A DNA stretch of 39,162 nucleotides from NCBI GenBank assembly GCA_041908065.1, contig JAYRGC010000071.1:1-39162 (forward strand), in the 5' to 3' direction. A program made the position numbers and the translations under genes. Below are positions 23,562-31,386 of the stretch, piece by piece (the stretch's first letter is position 1; every line of letters begins with the position of its first letter). The notes below the pieces were generated by a model. The model was not told the DNA's origin and searched no databases. It was given only the letters and a program-made list of their open reading frames with translations. The DNA is from JAYRGC01 sp041908065 (GTDB lineage Bacteria > Pseudomonadota > Alphaproteobacteria > UBA9219).

Positions 23562-25054
23562 AGATGCGCGAGGAAACCCCGAACGCCGCGTCCGGCAACG
23601 CCGAGCTAAAGGCCTTGACGGAGGCCGGATACCGCTATGGTTTTGCCACTGACATCGAGACCGAAGTCGCGCCTAAGGGGCTTGACGAGAACACCGTGCG
23701 CTTCATCTCCGCCCGCAAGGGCGAGCCGGAGTGGTTGCTGGAATGGCGGCTTAAGGCTTTCCGGCTCTGGCTTGGCATGACCGAGCCTAAATGGGCTAAC
23801 GTCAGTTATCCGCCGATCGACTATCAGGACGCGCATTATTTCGCCGCCCCCAAGGCGCGCAAGGACGCGCCCAAAAGCCTTGACGAGGTCGATCCCGAAC
23901 TGCTTCGCACTTACGAGAAGTTGGGGATACCCTTGCACGAACGCGCCGTCTTGGCGGGAGTGGAGGGAGCCGCGCCGCGCGTGGCGGTTGACGCCGTGTT
24001 CGACAGCGTGTCGGTGGCCACCACCTATGGCCGCGAGCTGGCGGAAATGGGGATAATATTCTGCCCGATTTCCGAGGCCGTTCGTCAGCATCCCGAACTG
24101 GTGAAAAAATATCTGGGTTCGGTCGTGCCGCAACGCGACAATTTCTTCGCCGCGCTGAACTCGGCGGTGTTCACCGATGGATCGTTCGTGTATGTGCCAA
24201 AGGGCGTGCGCTGTCCGATGGATCTGTCCACCTATTTCCGCATCAACGCCGAGAACACCGGACAATTCGAGCGCACCCTGATAATCGCCGAGGACGACTC
24301 TTACGTCAGCTATCTGGAAGGCTGCACCGCTCCCAAGCGCGACGAAAACCAGCTGCACGCGGCGGTGGTGGAGCTGGTGGCGATGGACAGGGCGCACATC
24401 CGCTATTCCACGGTGCAAAACTGGTACCCGGGCGACGCGAACGGCAAGGGCGGCATATATAACTTCGTCACCAAGCGCGGGTTGTGCAAAGGCAAGGAAT
24501 CCCGCATATCGTGGACGCAGGTGGAGACCGGCTCCGCCATAACGTGGAAATACCCGGGCTGCGTCCTCAGCGGCGACGGATCTTCGGGCGAGTTTTATTC
24601 CGTCGCTATGACCGGAAACCGGCAACAGGCCGACACCGGAACCAAGATGATCCATATCGGCAAGAACACTAAGTCAACGATAGTTTCCAAAGGCATCAGC
24701 TCCGGCCGCTCCAGCAATACTTACCGCGGGTTAGTTAAGATAGCGCGTACTGCGACCGGAGCGCGTAATCGCTCGCAATGCGACTCTCTGCTTATCGGGT
24801 CTGAATGTTCGGCCAGCACGTTTCCGCGCCTTGAAGCTGCGAACCAAAAGGCGCGGATCGAGCACGAAGCCACTACCTCGCGAGTCAGCGAAGACCAGCT
24901 TTTCTATTGCGCTCAACGCGGCATAAACGCCGAGGACGCGATGGCGTTGATAGTCAACGGATTTTGCCGCGACGTGTTGCAGGAATTGCCGATGGAATTC
25001 GCGGTCGAAGCGCAAAAGCTGGTCGGCCTTAACCTTGAAGGAACGGTGGGGTAA
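23540..25054 (+). CDS. sufB: Fe-S cluster assembly scaffold SufB
   Basis: Core scaffold of the SUF system: with SufC and SufD it builds iron-sulfur clusters in the cytoplasm. The 504-residue protein is full length and has AALNSAVFTDGSFVYVPKGV, SYLEGCTAP, VQNWYPGD and ISSGRSSNTYRGLVKI, all strongly conserved in SufB. The ATG at 23540 has an AAAGGA site and overlaps the regulator by 22 bases; ATG at 23564 is the alternative. After the stop, the operon is interrupted for about 630 bases by an opposite-strand BrnT/BrnA pair before sufC. Confidence 0.97.
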   Translation: MSSGTGLKMREETPNAASGNAELKALTEAGYRYGFATDIETEVAPKGLDENTVRFISARKGEPEWLLEWRLKAFRLWLGMTEPKWANVSYPPIDYQDAHYFAAPKARKDAPKSLDEVDPELLRTYEKLGIPLHERAVLAGVEGAAPRVAVDAVFDSVSVATTYGRELAEMGIIFCPISEAVRQHPELVKKYLGSVVPQRDNFFAALNSAVFTDGSFVYVPKGVRCPMDLSTYFRINAENTGQFERTLIIAEDDSYVSYLEGCTAPKRDENQLHAAVVELVAMDRAHIRYSTVQNWYPGDANGKGGIYNFVTKRGLCKGKESRISWTQVETGSAITWKYPGCVLSGDGSSGEFYSVAMTGNRQQADTGTKMIHIGKNTKSTIVSKGISSGRSSNTYRGLVKIARTATGARNRSQCDSLLIGSECSASTFPRLEAANQKARIEHEATTSRVSEDQLFYCAQRGINAEDAMALIVNGFCRDVLQELPMEFAVEAQKLVGLNLEGTVG

Positions 25055-25104
25055 ATGATAACGCGCGACGGGCTAACATTGAGGCCGCTTGCCGCCGCAA
25101 GCCT

Positions 25105-25371
25105 TCACACCGCCAACCCTATTGCCGCGCGCAGCAGTTCGTTCAGGCGCGTTTGCCAGCCCTTGCCGCTTTTGCGAAGCGCATCCACAACCGCGGAATC
25201 CAAACTGATATGCACGGTTTCCTTGTTGCGTCCGGCGGGGCGACCGCGGCTTTTGCGTAACGCAGCCTTAAGCTCCGGATCGGAATCGCGCAATCTGCGG
25301 GCGGATCCCAGCTCCTTGGTTGACAGCGGGGCATCGTCGGCATATCGACGAGCCTTAGTTTGTTTCGGCAT
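25105..25371 (-). CDS. brnA: BrnA-like antitoxin
   Basis: An 88-residue antitoxin and DNA-binding protein of the BrnA (DUF4415) family. The C-terminal ribbon-helix-helix-like region carries GRPAGRNKETVHISLDSAVV and the family ending GKGWQTRLNELLRAAIG. BrnA normally binds and blocks BrnT and represses their shared promoter. The ATG at 25371 is chosen because it follows the end of brnT with a 17-base overlap, the usual toxin-then-antitoxin order. The longer open frame upstream to 25638 overlaps brnT and is not real. The pair lies opposite to, and between, sufB and sufC. Confidence 0.85.
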   Translation of the reverse strand: MPKQTKARRYADDAPLSTKELGSARRLRDSDPELKAALRKSRGRPAGRNKETVHISLDSAVVDALRKSGKGWQTRLNELLRAAIGLAV

Positions 25372-25621
25372 AGATATTCTCCTCTTTCGCGTTGGAGCGG
25401 CGCAAACTGATAATGCGTATGTTGTCGCCACGCCGAGTAAACACAACCGTGTGCAATTTACCGCAAAGCTCGCCAATTGCCGCAAACCGCCGTTCCCCGT
25501 CTTCGTGGCGGGATCGGTCAACGATAACCGGATCGTCCCAATCGAAGTCGAACACAGAGTCAAAAGACAGACCGTGTTTGGATCTATTGGCGGAATTTTT
25601 GCTTTCGTCCCATTCGAACAT
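25355..25621 (-). CDS. brnT: BrnT-like ribonuclease toxin
   Basis: An 88-residue toxin of the BrnT family, a small RNase that stops translation when the antitoxin is lost. The N-terminal FEWDESKNSANRSKHGLSF and the strands RRFAAIG, HTVVFTRRGDNIRIISLRRS are family hallmarks, and the length is normal, so it looks intact. It is transcribed leftward with brnA (overlap of 17 bases). Its promoter must lie in 25622-25689, close to the start of sufC on the other strand. Placement inside a SUF operon is unusual and suggests insertion of a mobile or horizontally acquired module. Confidence 0.88.
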   Translation of the reverse strand: MFEWDESKNSANRSKHGLSFDSVFDFDWDDPVIVDRSRHEDGERRFAAIGELCGKLHTVVFTRRGDNIRIISLRRSNAKEENIYAETN

Positions 25622-25689
25622 GGATTAAGTATAGCCATAAATATTCAAAGTATCAAGCCTTAACCCCAAGGGAAGGGTGGGATAACGCG

Positions 25690-26436
25690 ATGCTGACTAT
25701 CAAAGACCTGCGCGCCGGAATAGGCGAAAAGGAAATACTCAAGGGGCTTAGCCTTCGCGTTCCCGCGGGCGAGATTCACGCCATCATGGGGCCGAACGGC
25801 GCGGGCAAAAGCACGTTGTCGTACCTGTTGGCCGGACGCGACGGATACTCAGCCACCGCCGGAAGCGTCGAGTTCATGGGGCGGGATTTGCTGGCCATGA
25901 AGCCGGAGGCGCGCGCCGCCGCCGGAGTTTTTCTGGCCATGCAGTATCCGGTGGAAATCCCCGGAGTCAGCAACCTTAATTTCCTGAAGGCCGCCATGAA
26001 CGCCCAGCGCAAGGCGCGGGGAGAAGCCGAGCTGGACGCGGCGCAGGCCTTGAAGATTTTGCGCGAGAAGGGCAAGGCGATCGGCATTACAGACGACATG
26101 CTGCGCCGCCAAGTCAACGTCGGATTCTCCGGCGGCGAGAAGAAGCGCAACGAAATGCTGCAGATGCTGGCGTTGGAGCCGAAACTGTGCATCCTCGACG
26201 AAACCGACAGCGGGCTCGACATCGACGCGCTCAAGGTGGTGGCGCAAGGCGTGAACTCCATGCGCGCGCCGGACAGGTCTATGCTGCTGATAACCCACTA
26301 CCAACGCCTGCTGGATTACATCAAGCCGGATAAAATCCACGTTCTTGCCGGAGGGCGCGTCGTCCGTTCCGGCGGGCATGAACTGGCGGCGGAGCTGGAA
26401 AAAACCGGATATGCCGAAACGGCGGGGCAAGCATGA
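25690..26436 (+). CDS. sufC: Fe-S assembly ATPase SufC
   Basis: ABC-type ATPase that drives conformational change in the SufBCD scaffold. The 248-residue protein has Walker A GPNGAGKST, the SufC-typical GVFLAMQYPVEIPGV, signature VGFSGGEKKRNE, Walker B LCILDETDSGLDIDAL and the H-loop LLITHYQRLL. It restarts the SUF operon 68 bases beyond brnT. A weak GGGAAGGGTGGG site precedes the ATG. It overlaps the HAD gene as ATGA. It needs transcription to pass through the antisense toxin-antitoxin module, or a promoter of its own in 25622-25689. Confidence 0.97.
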   Translation: MLTIKDLRAGIGEKEILKGLSLRVPAGEIHAIMGPNGAGKSTLSYLLAGRDGYSATAGSVEFMGRDLLAMKPEARAAAGVFLAMQYPVEIPGVSNLNFLKAAMNAQRKARGEAELDAAQALKILREKGKAIGITDDMLRRQVNVGFSGGEKKRNEMLQMLALEPKLCILDETDSGLDIDALKVVAQGVNSMRAPDRSMLLITHYQRLLDYIKPDKIHVLAGGRVVRSGGHELAAELEKTGYAETAGQA

Positions 26437-27122
26437 CGGCGGCCACGAACGACGCGGTGGTTTTCGACTGGAACGGCACATTGTTGGCCGACATCGCCCA
26501 TACGTTCGCGGCGACCGGAGAGGTGCTGGAACGGCTGGGCAAGCCGCGCATCACCATGGCCAAATACCGCGACAGCTATTCAATGCCCATATCGGACTTT
26601 TATTTAAAAATAGGATTTTCCTCGACCGAGATCGAACGGCACGAGCACGCGATAACCGAGATATGGACGGATCACTACAGCCAAGCCGCCGCCAAGGTCA
26701 GGTTGCGCCGCGGAGCGCGGCGGGTTCTGGAATCGTTGAAGGATATGGGGCATGGCTCGCTGTTATTAAGCAACCACTACCGCGACGACATAGCAGGCCA
26801 CGCGAAAAGATTGCGGATAGACGGCTATTTTCACAACATTTTGGCCAACGACCATTTTAAAACCGCGTTCCGCAGCAACGGCAAGCAATGGCGGTTGGAG
26901 GAATACGCGAAAGAGCGCGGCATAGGCCGCGCCATCGTGATAGGCGACAGCGTGGAGGAAGTGGAGATAGCCCGCAACATGGGGTTCGTCTCGGTGGCAA
27001 TAACCGGAGGCTTCTGCTCGGAAGGACGCCTGCGCGCCGCCAAGCCGGACTATCTGGTAGGCAACCTTTCGGCGTTGCCGGAGATAGCGCGAAAAGTTTT
27101 CGGGCATGGAGGCGGCATATGA
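26433..27122 (+). CDS. HAD-superfamily phosphatase inside the SUF operon
   Basis: A 229-residue haloacid dehalogenase-fold hydrolase. Motif I is VVFDWNGTLL with Asp12 and Asn14 (D-x-N, as in some phosphoglycolate-type phosphatases that use DxN or DxD); motif II is SLLLSNHY; motif IV is VIGDSVEEVEIA. The cap domain lies between. Substrate unknown. It overlaps sufC and sufD by ATGA on both sides, so it is translated as part of the operon. I know of no SUF operon that usually carries such a gene, and its link with Fe-S assembly is open. Confidence 0.85.
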   Translation: MTAATNDAVVFDWNGTLLADIAHTFAATGEVLERLGKPRITMAKYRDSYSMPISDFYLKIGFSSTEIERHEHAITEIWTDHYSQAAAKVRLRRGARRVLESLKDMGHGSLLLSNHYRDDIAGHAKRLRIDGYFHNILANDHFKTAFRSNGKQWRLEEYAKERGIGRAIVIGDSVEEVEIARNMGFVSVAITGGFCSEGRLRAAKPDYLVGNLSALPEIARKVFGHGGGI

Positions 27123-27946
27123 CACTGATCCTCGCCCATGACGCGGCGGAAGTGTCGGCGAACGGCGGCGATCGATTGGTCGTGTTGGAACGTTGCGACG
27201 GAACGCGCGACAAACGCCTGAAGGTGAACGTGGGGCGCAACGCCGGAATGACGCACGTCAGAATCATAAACAACCGTTATTGCGGCGATTCGACGCCTGA
27301 GCTTGTCGAAGGCGTCGGCAATTTTTCCAAATCGGCGGCTTCGACAAGCTCAGCCGCCGCCGGAAGCTGCCGGATAGGCGCGGACGTGACGGTGAACGCC
27401 GGAGGAAGCTATGAAGCGTTCACCTTGATGCTGGATTGCGGAGAGACGCGCGACGAAACCTCCATAACTTTGGAAGGAGAGGGGGCGCGGTGCGAGGCCA
27501 ACGCCATCGCCCTGCTGCAAGGCCGAGAAAAAGCGGCAGTTTCCGCCGCCGTCGTCCATGCCGCTTCGGGTTGCCGCAGCGTTCAAAACTTTCGCGCCGT
27601 GGCGGACGGCAAGGCCTCGGCTTCTTTCGCCGGACGGGTGACGGTGGGGCGCGAAGTCAGGCGCGCGGAGGCGGATCAGCAAAGCCGCTTTTTGCTGTTG
27701 TCGCGCGAGGCCTTGGTCGAAGCCAGCCCCGAGCTGGACATTCTGGCCGACGACGTGCAATGCAGCCACGGCAGCGCTACCGGAAATCTAGACGAGGACG
27801 CCGTTTTTTACTTGCGTTCGCGCGGCATATCCGAGGACGATGCTCGAAAGATTTTAATCGGGGCGTTCGTTCACGAGATGGTCGATAGAATATCGTCGGA
27901 GGAGTTGCGCGGCATCGTTCGCGCCGAAATAGGGAAGCGGTTGTGA
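27119..27946 (+). CDS. sufD: Short SufD-like Fe-S assembly protein
   Basis: Partner of SufB in the SufBCD scaffold. The C-terminal part is typical: LLLSREALVEASPELDILADDVQCSHGSATG (about 185-215; shown in two motifs, SPELDI and SHGSATGNLDE) followed by AVFYLRSRGISEDDARKILIGAFVHEMVDRI. At 275 residues it is much shorter than usual SufD (about 400), lacking most of the N-terminal helical region. Codons for residues 58-81 come from a palindromic repeat (27292-27358) that encodes STPELVEGV. The start overlaps the HAD gene as ATGA. It may still work with SufB, or may be a reduced version. Confidence 0.85.
   Translation: MTLILAHDAAEVSANGGDRLVVLERCDGTRDKRLKVNVGRNAGMTHVRIINNRYCGDSTPELVEGVGNFSKSAASTSSAAAGSCRIGADVTVNAGGSYEAFTLMLDCGETRDETSITLEGEGARCEANAIALLQGREKAAVSAAVVHAASGCRSVQNFRAVADGKASASFAGRVTVGREVRRAEADQQSRFLLLSREALVEASPELDILADDVQCSHGSATGNLDEDAVFYLRSRGISEDDARKILIGAFVHEMVDRISSEELRGIVRAEIGKRL
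27292..27358. repeat. Palindromic repeat inserted in the sufD coding sequence
   Basis: TGAGCTTGTCGAA (27298-27310) and TTCGACAAGCTCA (27340-27352) form a perfect 13-bp inverted pair. Each is framed by its own six-base inverted ends (GACGCC/GGCGTC and GGCGGC/GCCGCC), giving two small palindromes nested in a larger one. The encoded peptide starts STPELVEG, a sequence I recall as typical of repeat-derived protein segments in many genomes. The reading frame of sufD remains open through it. Confidence 0.85.
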
Positions 27947-29244
27947 AAATGAGCGAAACTGCGTGTTTTACGGACGGCGGCGACAAGGGAGGGGCGGGCG
28001 AGCTTTTCGCCTGCTCGGCTCCGCGCCGGTTTCAGGCCGAGGCGTATCGCGCCGATTTTCCGGCTTTGGCGCAGACCGTGCGCGGCAAGCCGCTCGCCTA
28101 TCTGGACAACGGGGCCAGCGTGCAAAAGCCGCGCATGGTTTTGGAGGCGATGCGGCGTTTTTACGAGCGCGACTATTCCAACATCCATCGCGGCGTGCAC
28201 GAGCTGAGCCAACGCGCCACCGCGCAATACGAAGCGGCGCGGGAGAGGATCGGGCGGTTCATTAACTCCGCCAGCTCCGACGAGATAGTTTTCACTCGCG
28301 GAGCCACCGAGTCCATCAATCTGGTCGCCAACGCTTGGGGCAACGCCTTTATCAAATCCGGCGACGAGATAGTGGTCACGGCTTTGGAGCATCACGCCAA
28401 CATAGTGCCGTGGCAGATGCTGCGCGAGCGCACCGGAGCCGTATTGCGGGTAATCCCCGTGACGCCGTCGGGCGAGGTTATGCCGGAGGAAGTCGCCAAG
28501 GCGATAGGTCCCCGCACGCGCATGGTGGCGGTGGCGCATGTCTCCAACGTGCTGGGAACCATACTGCCGGTGCGCGAGATCGCGGATATGGCGCACGCGG
28601 CCGGGGCGTTAGTGTTGGTGGACGGCTGCCAAGCCGCCGGACACATGCCGGTCGACGTGCGGGCGACGGGGGCGGATTTTTACGCCTTCTCCGGCCATAA
28701 GCTGTATGGACCCACCGGCATCGGCGCGCTTTACGGCAGGCGCGAGGTTCTGTCCGCCATGCCGCCGTGGCAGGGCGGCGGCGACATGATAACCAGCGTC
28801 AGCTTCGCCAAAACCACTTATATGGATCCCCCTTATCGCTTCGAGGCGGGAACTCCGCCGATAGCCGAGGCGATAGGCCTGGCCGCCGCCGTCGAGTACG
28901 TATCGACCATCGGCATGGATCGCATCGCCGCCCACGAAAACGAATTGCTGCGGATGGCAACCGAGAGATTGGGCGAAATATCCGGACTGCGCGTCATAGG
29001 AACCGCGCCCCGCAAGGCGGGCGCGCTGTCGTTCGTCATGGACGGCGTTCATCCCCACGACATCGGCACGATCTTGGATTCCGAGGGAGTGGCCGTAAGG
29101 GCGGGACACCATTGCGCCCAGCCGTTGATGGACGCGCTCGGCCTCGTCGCCACGGCTCGCGCCTCGTTCGCGCTTTACAACACGGCGCAGGATGTGGATG
29201 CTTTGGCGCGGGCGGTGATCAAAGCGAGAAAAATGTTCCAATGA
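27943..29244 (+). CDS. sufS: Cysteine desulfurase SufS
   Basis: Pyridoxal-phosphate enzyme that takes sulfur from cysteine and holds it as a persulfide for cluster assembly. The 433-residue product has YLDNGASVQKP, the PLP lysine Lys253 in SGHKLYGPTG, and the active-site Cys391 in RAGHHCAQPL, all in SufS (class II) style. About 25 extra N-terminal residues with two Cys precede the normal start. The start is GTG at 27943 overlapping sufD as GTGA; ATG at 27949 is the alternative. It overlaps sufU by ATGA. Confidence 0.96.
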   Translation: MKMSETACFTDGGDKGGAGELFACSAPRRFQAEAYRADFPALAQTVRGKPLAYLDNGASVQKPRMVLEAMRRFYERDYSNIHRGVHELSQRATAQYEAARERIGRFINSASSDEIVFTRGATESINLVANAWGNAFIKSGDEIVVTALEHHANIVPWQMLRERTGAVLRVIPVTPSGEVMPEEVAKAIGPRTRMVAVAHVSNVLGTILPVREIADMAHAAGALVLVDGCQAAGHMPVDVRATGADFYAFSGHKLYGPTGIGALYGRREVLSAMPPWQGGGDMITSVSFAKTTYMDPPYRFEAGTPPIAEAIGLAAAVEYVSTIGMDRIAAHENELLRMATERLGEISGLRVIGTAPRKAGALSFVMDGVHPHDIGTILDSEGVAVRAGHHCAQPLMDALGLVATARASFALYNTAQDVDALARAVIKARKMFQ

Positions 29245-29756
29245 CTCAAGAAGCTGAAACCGACGACCAACTGCGCGAGCTGTATCAGGAAATGATACTC
29301 GATCACAGCCGCCATCCGCGCAATTTCCGTTCCCCCGATAACCGCAACCGCGAGGCGTTGGGGCATAATCCGCTGTGCGGCGACAAGATCATAGTCTATC
29401 TCGACGTTGATCCTGCCGCCTCGCTGGTGCGCGACGCGGCGTTCCAAGGCAGCGGTTGCGCTATCTCCACCGCTTCGGCCTCGATAATGACGGAAATGGT
29501 GCGGGGCAAAAGCATCGCCGAGGCGAAAGGCTTGTTCGAGCGTTTCCGCGCCATGTGCACCGGATGCGCGGTGGAAAAGGACAGCCCCTTCGCCTGCGAC
29601 GGTTGCGACGATCGCTTGGCGGCGTTGGCGGGGGTTCGTCACTATCCCATGCGGGTCAAATGCGCGACTTTGGCGTGGCATGCGCTCGCTTCGGCGTTGG
29701 ATAACGGAGACAACGAAAAAGAAGCCGCGGCGGACTGCGCGACATGTTCTCGATAG
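29241..29756 (+). CDS. sufU: SufU-like Fe-S assembly sulfurtransferase
   Basis: A 171-residue IscU/SufU-fold protein. The zinc or cluster ligands are Cys46 and Asp48 (NPLCGDK), Cys73 (GSGCAIS) and Cys141 (VKCATLAWHAL). The insertion between Cys73 and Cys141 and the gene's place directly after sufS fit SufU, which receives sulfur from SufS. No sufE gene is present in the operon, so SufU probably does that job. There is an extra Cys pair in MCTGCA (105-110) and a Cys-rich stretch ACDGC (118-122), not standard for the family, and CATC near the end. It overlaps the next gene by 13 bases. Confidence 0.9.
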   Translation: MTQEAETDDQLRELYQEMILDHSRHPRNFRSPDNRNREALGHNPLCGDKIIVYLDVDPAASLVRDAAFQGSGCAISTASASIMTEMVRGKSIAEAKGLFERFRAMCTGCAVEKDSPFACDGCDDRLAALAGVRHYPMRVKCATLAWHALASALDNGDNEKEAAADCATCSR

Positions 29757-30406
29757 CCGTCATATCGCCTTGCGCCGCCCTTGGCCGCGCCATCGCCGAA
29801 CAGGGCGAGGCAGCCGGCGTCGTCAGCGGGGAGGAGTGGAGAGTGTCGTCGTTCGCTTCGGTCGAAGATTTCCGGCGCGACAAGGCTGTTGCGTCGCCGG
29901 ACGCGATCCTGTTCGACTCCGCGCTGAAATCCTGTTCGCCGCGCGAAGGGCGATTGTTTTTCGTCATAAGCGAAGACGACGGGGAAGAGGATAAAAACGA
30001 GGACGAAGTTTGCGAAACGTTCCGCAAACCGCTCCGGCTCGGCCATCTGCTGGCGCGCATGTCGTTCCATCTGCGCTATATGCGGCAGAACTCCCGCCGC
30101 GACATTTCCTTGGGCGGTCGGATTTTTTCTCCCTCGGCGCGGCGGATTTCCGGCGCGGGCGAGGAAGAAGAAATCCGATTGACGGATATGGAATCGCGGT
30201 TGCTGGAAACCCTGTGCCGCCGCGAAGCTCCGGCCTCGCGCGACGAATTGTTGGCGGAGGTGTGGGGCTATGGGGCTGGAACAGACACTCATACCGTGGA
30301 GACGTACATCTATCGCTTGCGCCGCAAGCTGAAGCGGGAGGGAGGGGAAGATCCTTTCGCCTCGACGCCAGAAGGGTATAGGATGAATCCCGCATGGTTG
30401 GCTTAG
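29744..30406 (+). CDS. Winged-helix response-regulator-like protein
   Basis: A 220-residue OmpR/PhoB-type protein. The C-terminal winged helix is clear: LTDMESRLLETLCRREAPASRDELLAEVWGYGAG... (about 144-176) then VETYIYRLRRKL. The N-terminal part is receiver-like with a possible phospho-site Asp58 (ILFDSAL) and Lys95 (FRKPLRLG), but the acidic pair of the first strand is missing (VISPCA), so phosphorylation may be lost. It overlaps sufU by 13 bases, so it belongs to the SUF transcript. No cognate kinase is adjacent. It may sense something other than phosphorylation; this is inference. Confidence 0.82.
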   Translation: MFSIAVISPCAALGRAIAEQGEAAGVVSGEEWRVSSFASVEDFRRDKAVASPDAILFDSALKSCSPREGRLFFVISEDDGEEDKNEDEVCETFRKPLRLGHLLARMSFHLRYMRQNSRRDISLGGRIFSPSARRISGAGEEEEIRLTDMESRLLETLCRREAPASRDELLAEVWGYGAGTDTHTVETYIYRLRRKLKREGGEDPFASTPEGYRMNPAWLA

Positions 30407-30438
30407 ATTCTGTTCATAATCTCGTTGCGCTGGTCTGC

Positions 30439-30717
30439 AAATCGAGTTTTTTGGCTCTTACGCAAGACGAGTGGGTACGGCCTTCCAACAATCGCCGTCA
30501 TTTGCGAAGTTACGGCTAAAGGCCGTCATTGCGAGCCGCCACACTTTGGTTTGGACAGCGTTGAACGCTGTCGGGCGGCGAAGCAATCCAGTGCCGTTGC
30601 TTTATAAGGTCTGGATTGCTTCGCCGCCAAGGGGCGGCTCGCAATGACGGCGATTGCTGTTACGTTTGGATGCAAAATTACCCACCCGTTTTGCGTAATG
30701 GCCAAAAAACTCGATTT
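30439..30717. repeat. Composite palindromic element with ~38-bp inverted ends (copy d inside)
   Basis: The left end (30439-30476) and right end (30680-30717) are imperfect inverted copies: the inner CCCACCCGTTTTGCGTAA module and the outer CCAAAAAACTCGATT both recur. Between them lies a full copy of the dispersed repeat (30524-30649), whose left arm contains GACAGCGTTGAACGCTGTC (30554-30572). The element fills most of the 332-bp gap between the winged-helix gene and the M15-like lipoprotein gene. No gene is seen in the gap. Confidence 0.75.
30524..30649. repeat. Dispersed palindromic repeat (copy d)
   Basis: Full copy with CGTCATTGCGAGC...GAAGCAATCCAG and CTGGATTGCTTC...GCTCGCAATGACG arms. 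The left arm carries the same 9-1-9 palindrome that the right arm of copy c carries, at the equivalent place and in mirrored orientation. Confidence 0.9.
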
Positions 30718-30738
30718 TCGCCGCAGTGGAACAGGATT

Positions 30739-31353
30739 ATGAACAGACTCTTGGCTAAACCGTTCGTGATTTCGGCTTTGACGGCGGTTTTATTCCTGTC
30801 GCTCGGCGGCTGCTCGGCGGACGCTCCGTCTTCGCGCCATAAACCGATTCAGCCTCGCGGCCTGCCCAAGACCAAGCCCGATGCTGCTGCGGCGCGGCGG
30901 ATAGTCTTGTCGCATCCCAAAAGCGGAGAAAGGCTCGATCTGGTTTACTACAAGCGCGGCGCGTACGATCCCGCCGCGATGGATTCCATCAATCGCCTGT
31001 TTCGCGATCGTCGCGCCGGAGAAATCGGAGAAATAGATCCCGAGCTGATCGATTTCATGGTGGACATAAGGACGCGTTTAGGCTTGCCTGCGACGGTGGA
31101 GTTCGAGATATTGTCGGGATACCGTTCGCCGCAGACCAACGCCGCGTTGGCCAGAAGCAACGGCAAGGTGGCTACCGACAGCCTGCATATGCGCGGATAC
31201 GCCGTGGATTTCCGAGCCAAAGGCGTTCATGGCGGGGCGATCGCGGAAATCGCCAAGACCATGCAGCGCGGGGGAGTGTCGTTTTATCCAGACGACAACC
31301 ACGTGCATGTCGACATCGGCAACATAAGGACGTGGAAAACTTCGGCCAAGTAG
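30739..31353 (+). CDS. Lipoprotein with DUF882 / M15-like peptidase domain (YcbK type)
   Basis: A 204-residue lipoprotein: a signal peptide with lipobox LGGC places lipid on Cys25. The mature part has the LAS/M15 zinc site with SLHMRGYAVDF (His150, Asp157) and HVHVD (His188/His190), and LSGYRSPQTN, as in YcbK-type murein endopeptidases. It probably cuts peptidoglycan cross-links or helps to do so in the periplasm. The ATG at 30739 has a close ACAGGA site. The open frame upstream to 30616 runs into the repeat and is not coding. ppa follows by 33 bases. Confidence 0.88.
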   Translation: MNRLLAKPFVISALTAVLFLSLGGCSADAPSSRHKPIQPRGLPKTKPDAAAARRIVLSHPKSGERLDLVYYKRGAYDPAAMDSINRLFRDRRAGEIGEIDPELIDFMVDIRTRLGLPATVEFEILSGYRSPQTNAALARSNGKVATDSLHMRGYAVDFRAKGVHGGAIAEIAKTMQRGGVSFYPDDNHVHVDIGNIRTWKTSAK

Positions 31354-31386
31354 GGCAACGGGAAATAAAAAGAAGGAGAGAGCATC

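Noticed and set aside
25372..25638. Longer BrnA frame of 177 residues
   Set aside because: The extension overlaps brnT in another frame and shows no family resemblance; the start at 25371 gives the normal BrnA length.
28767..29240. Longer frame in front of sufU
   Set aside because: It lies inside sufS in another frame; the SufU family begins at 29241.
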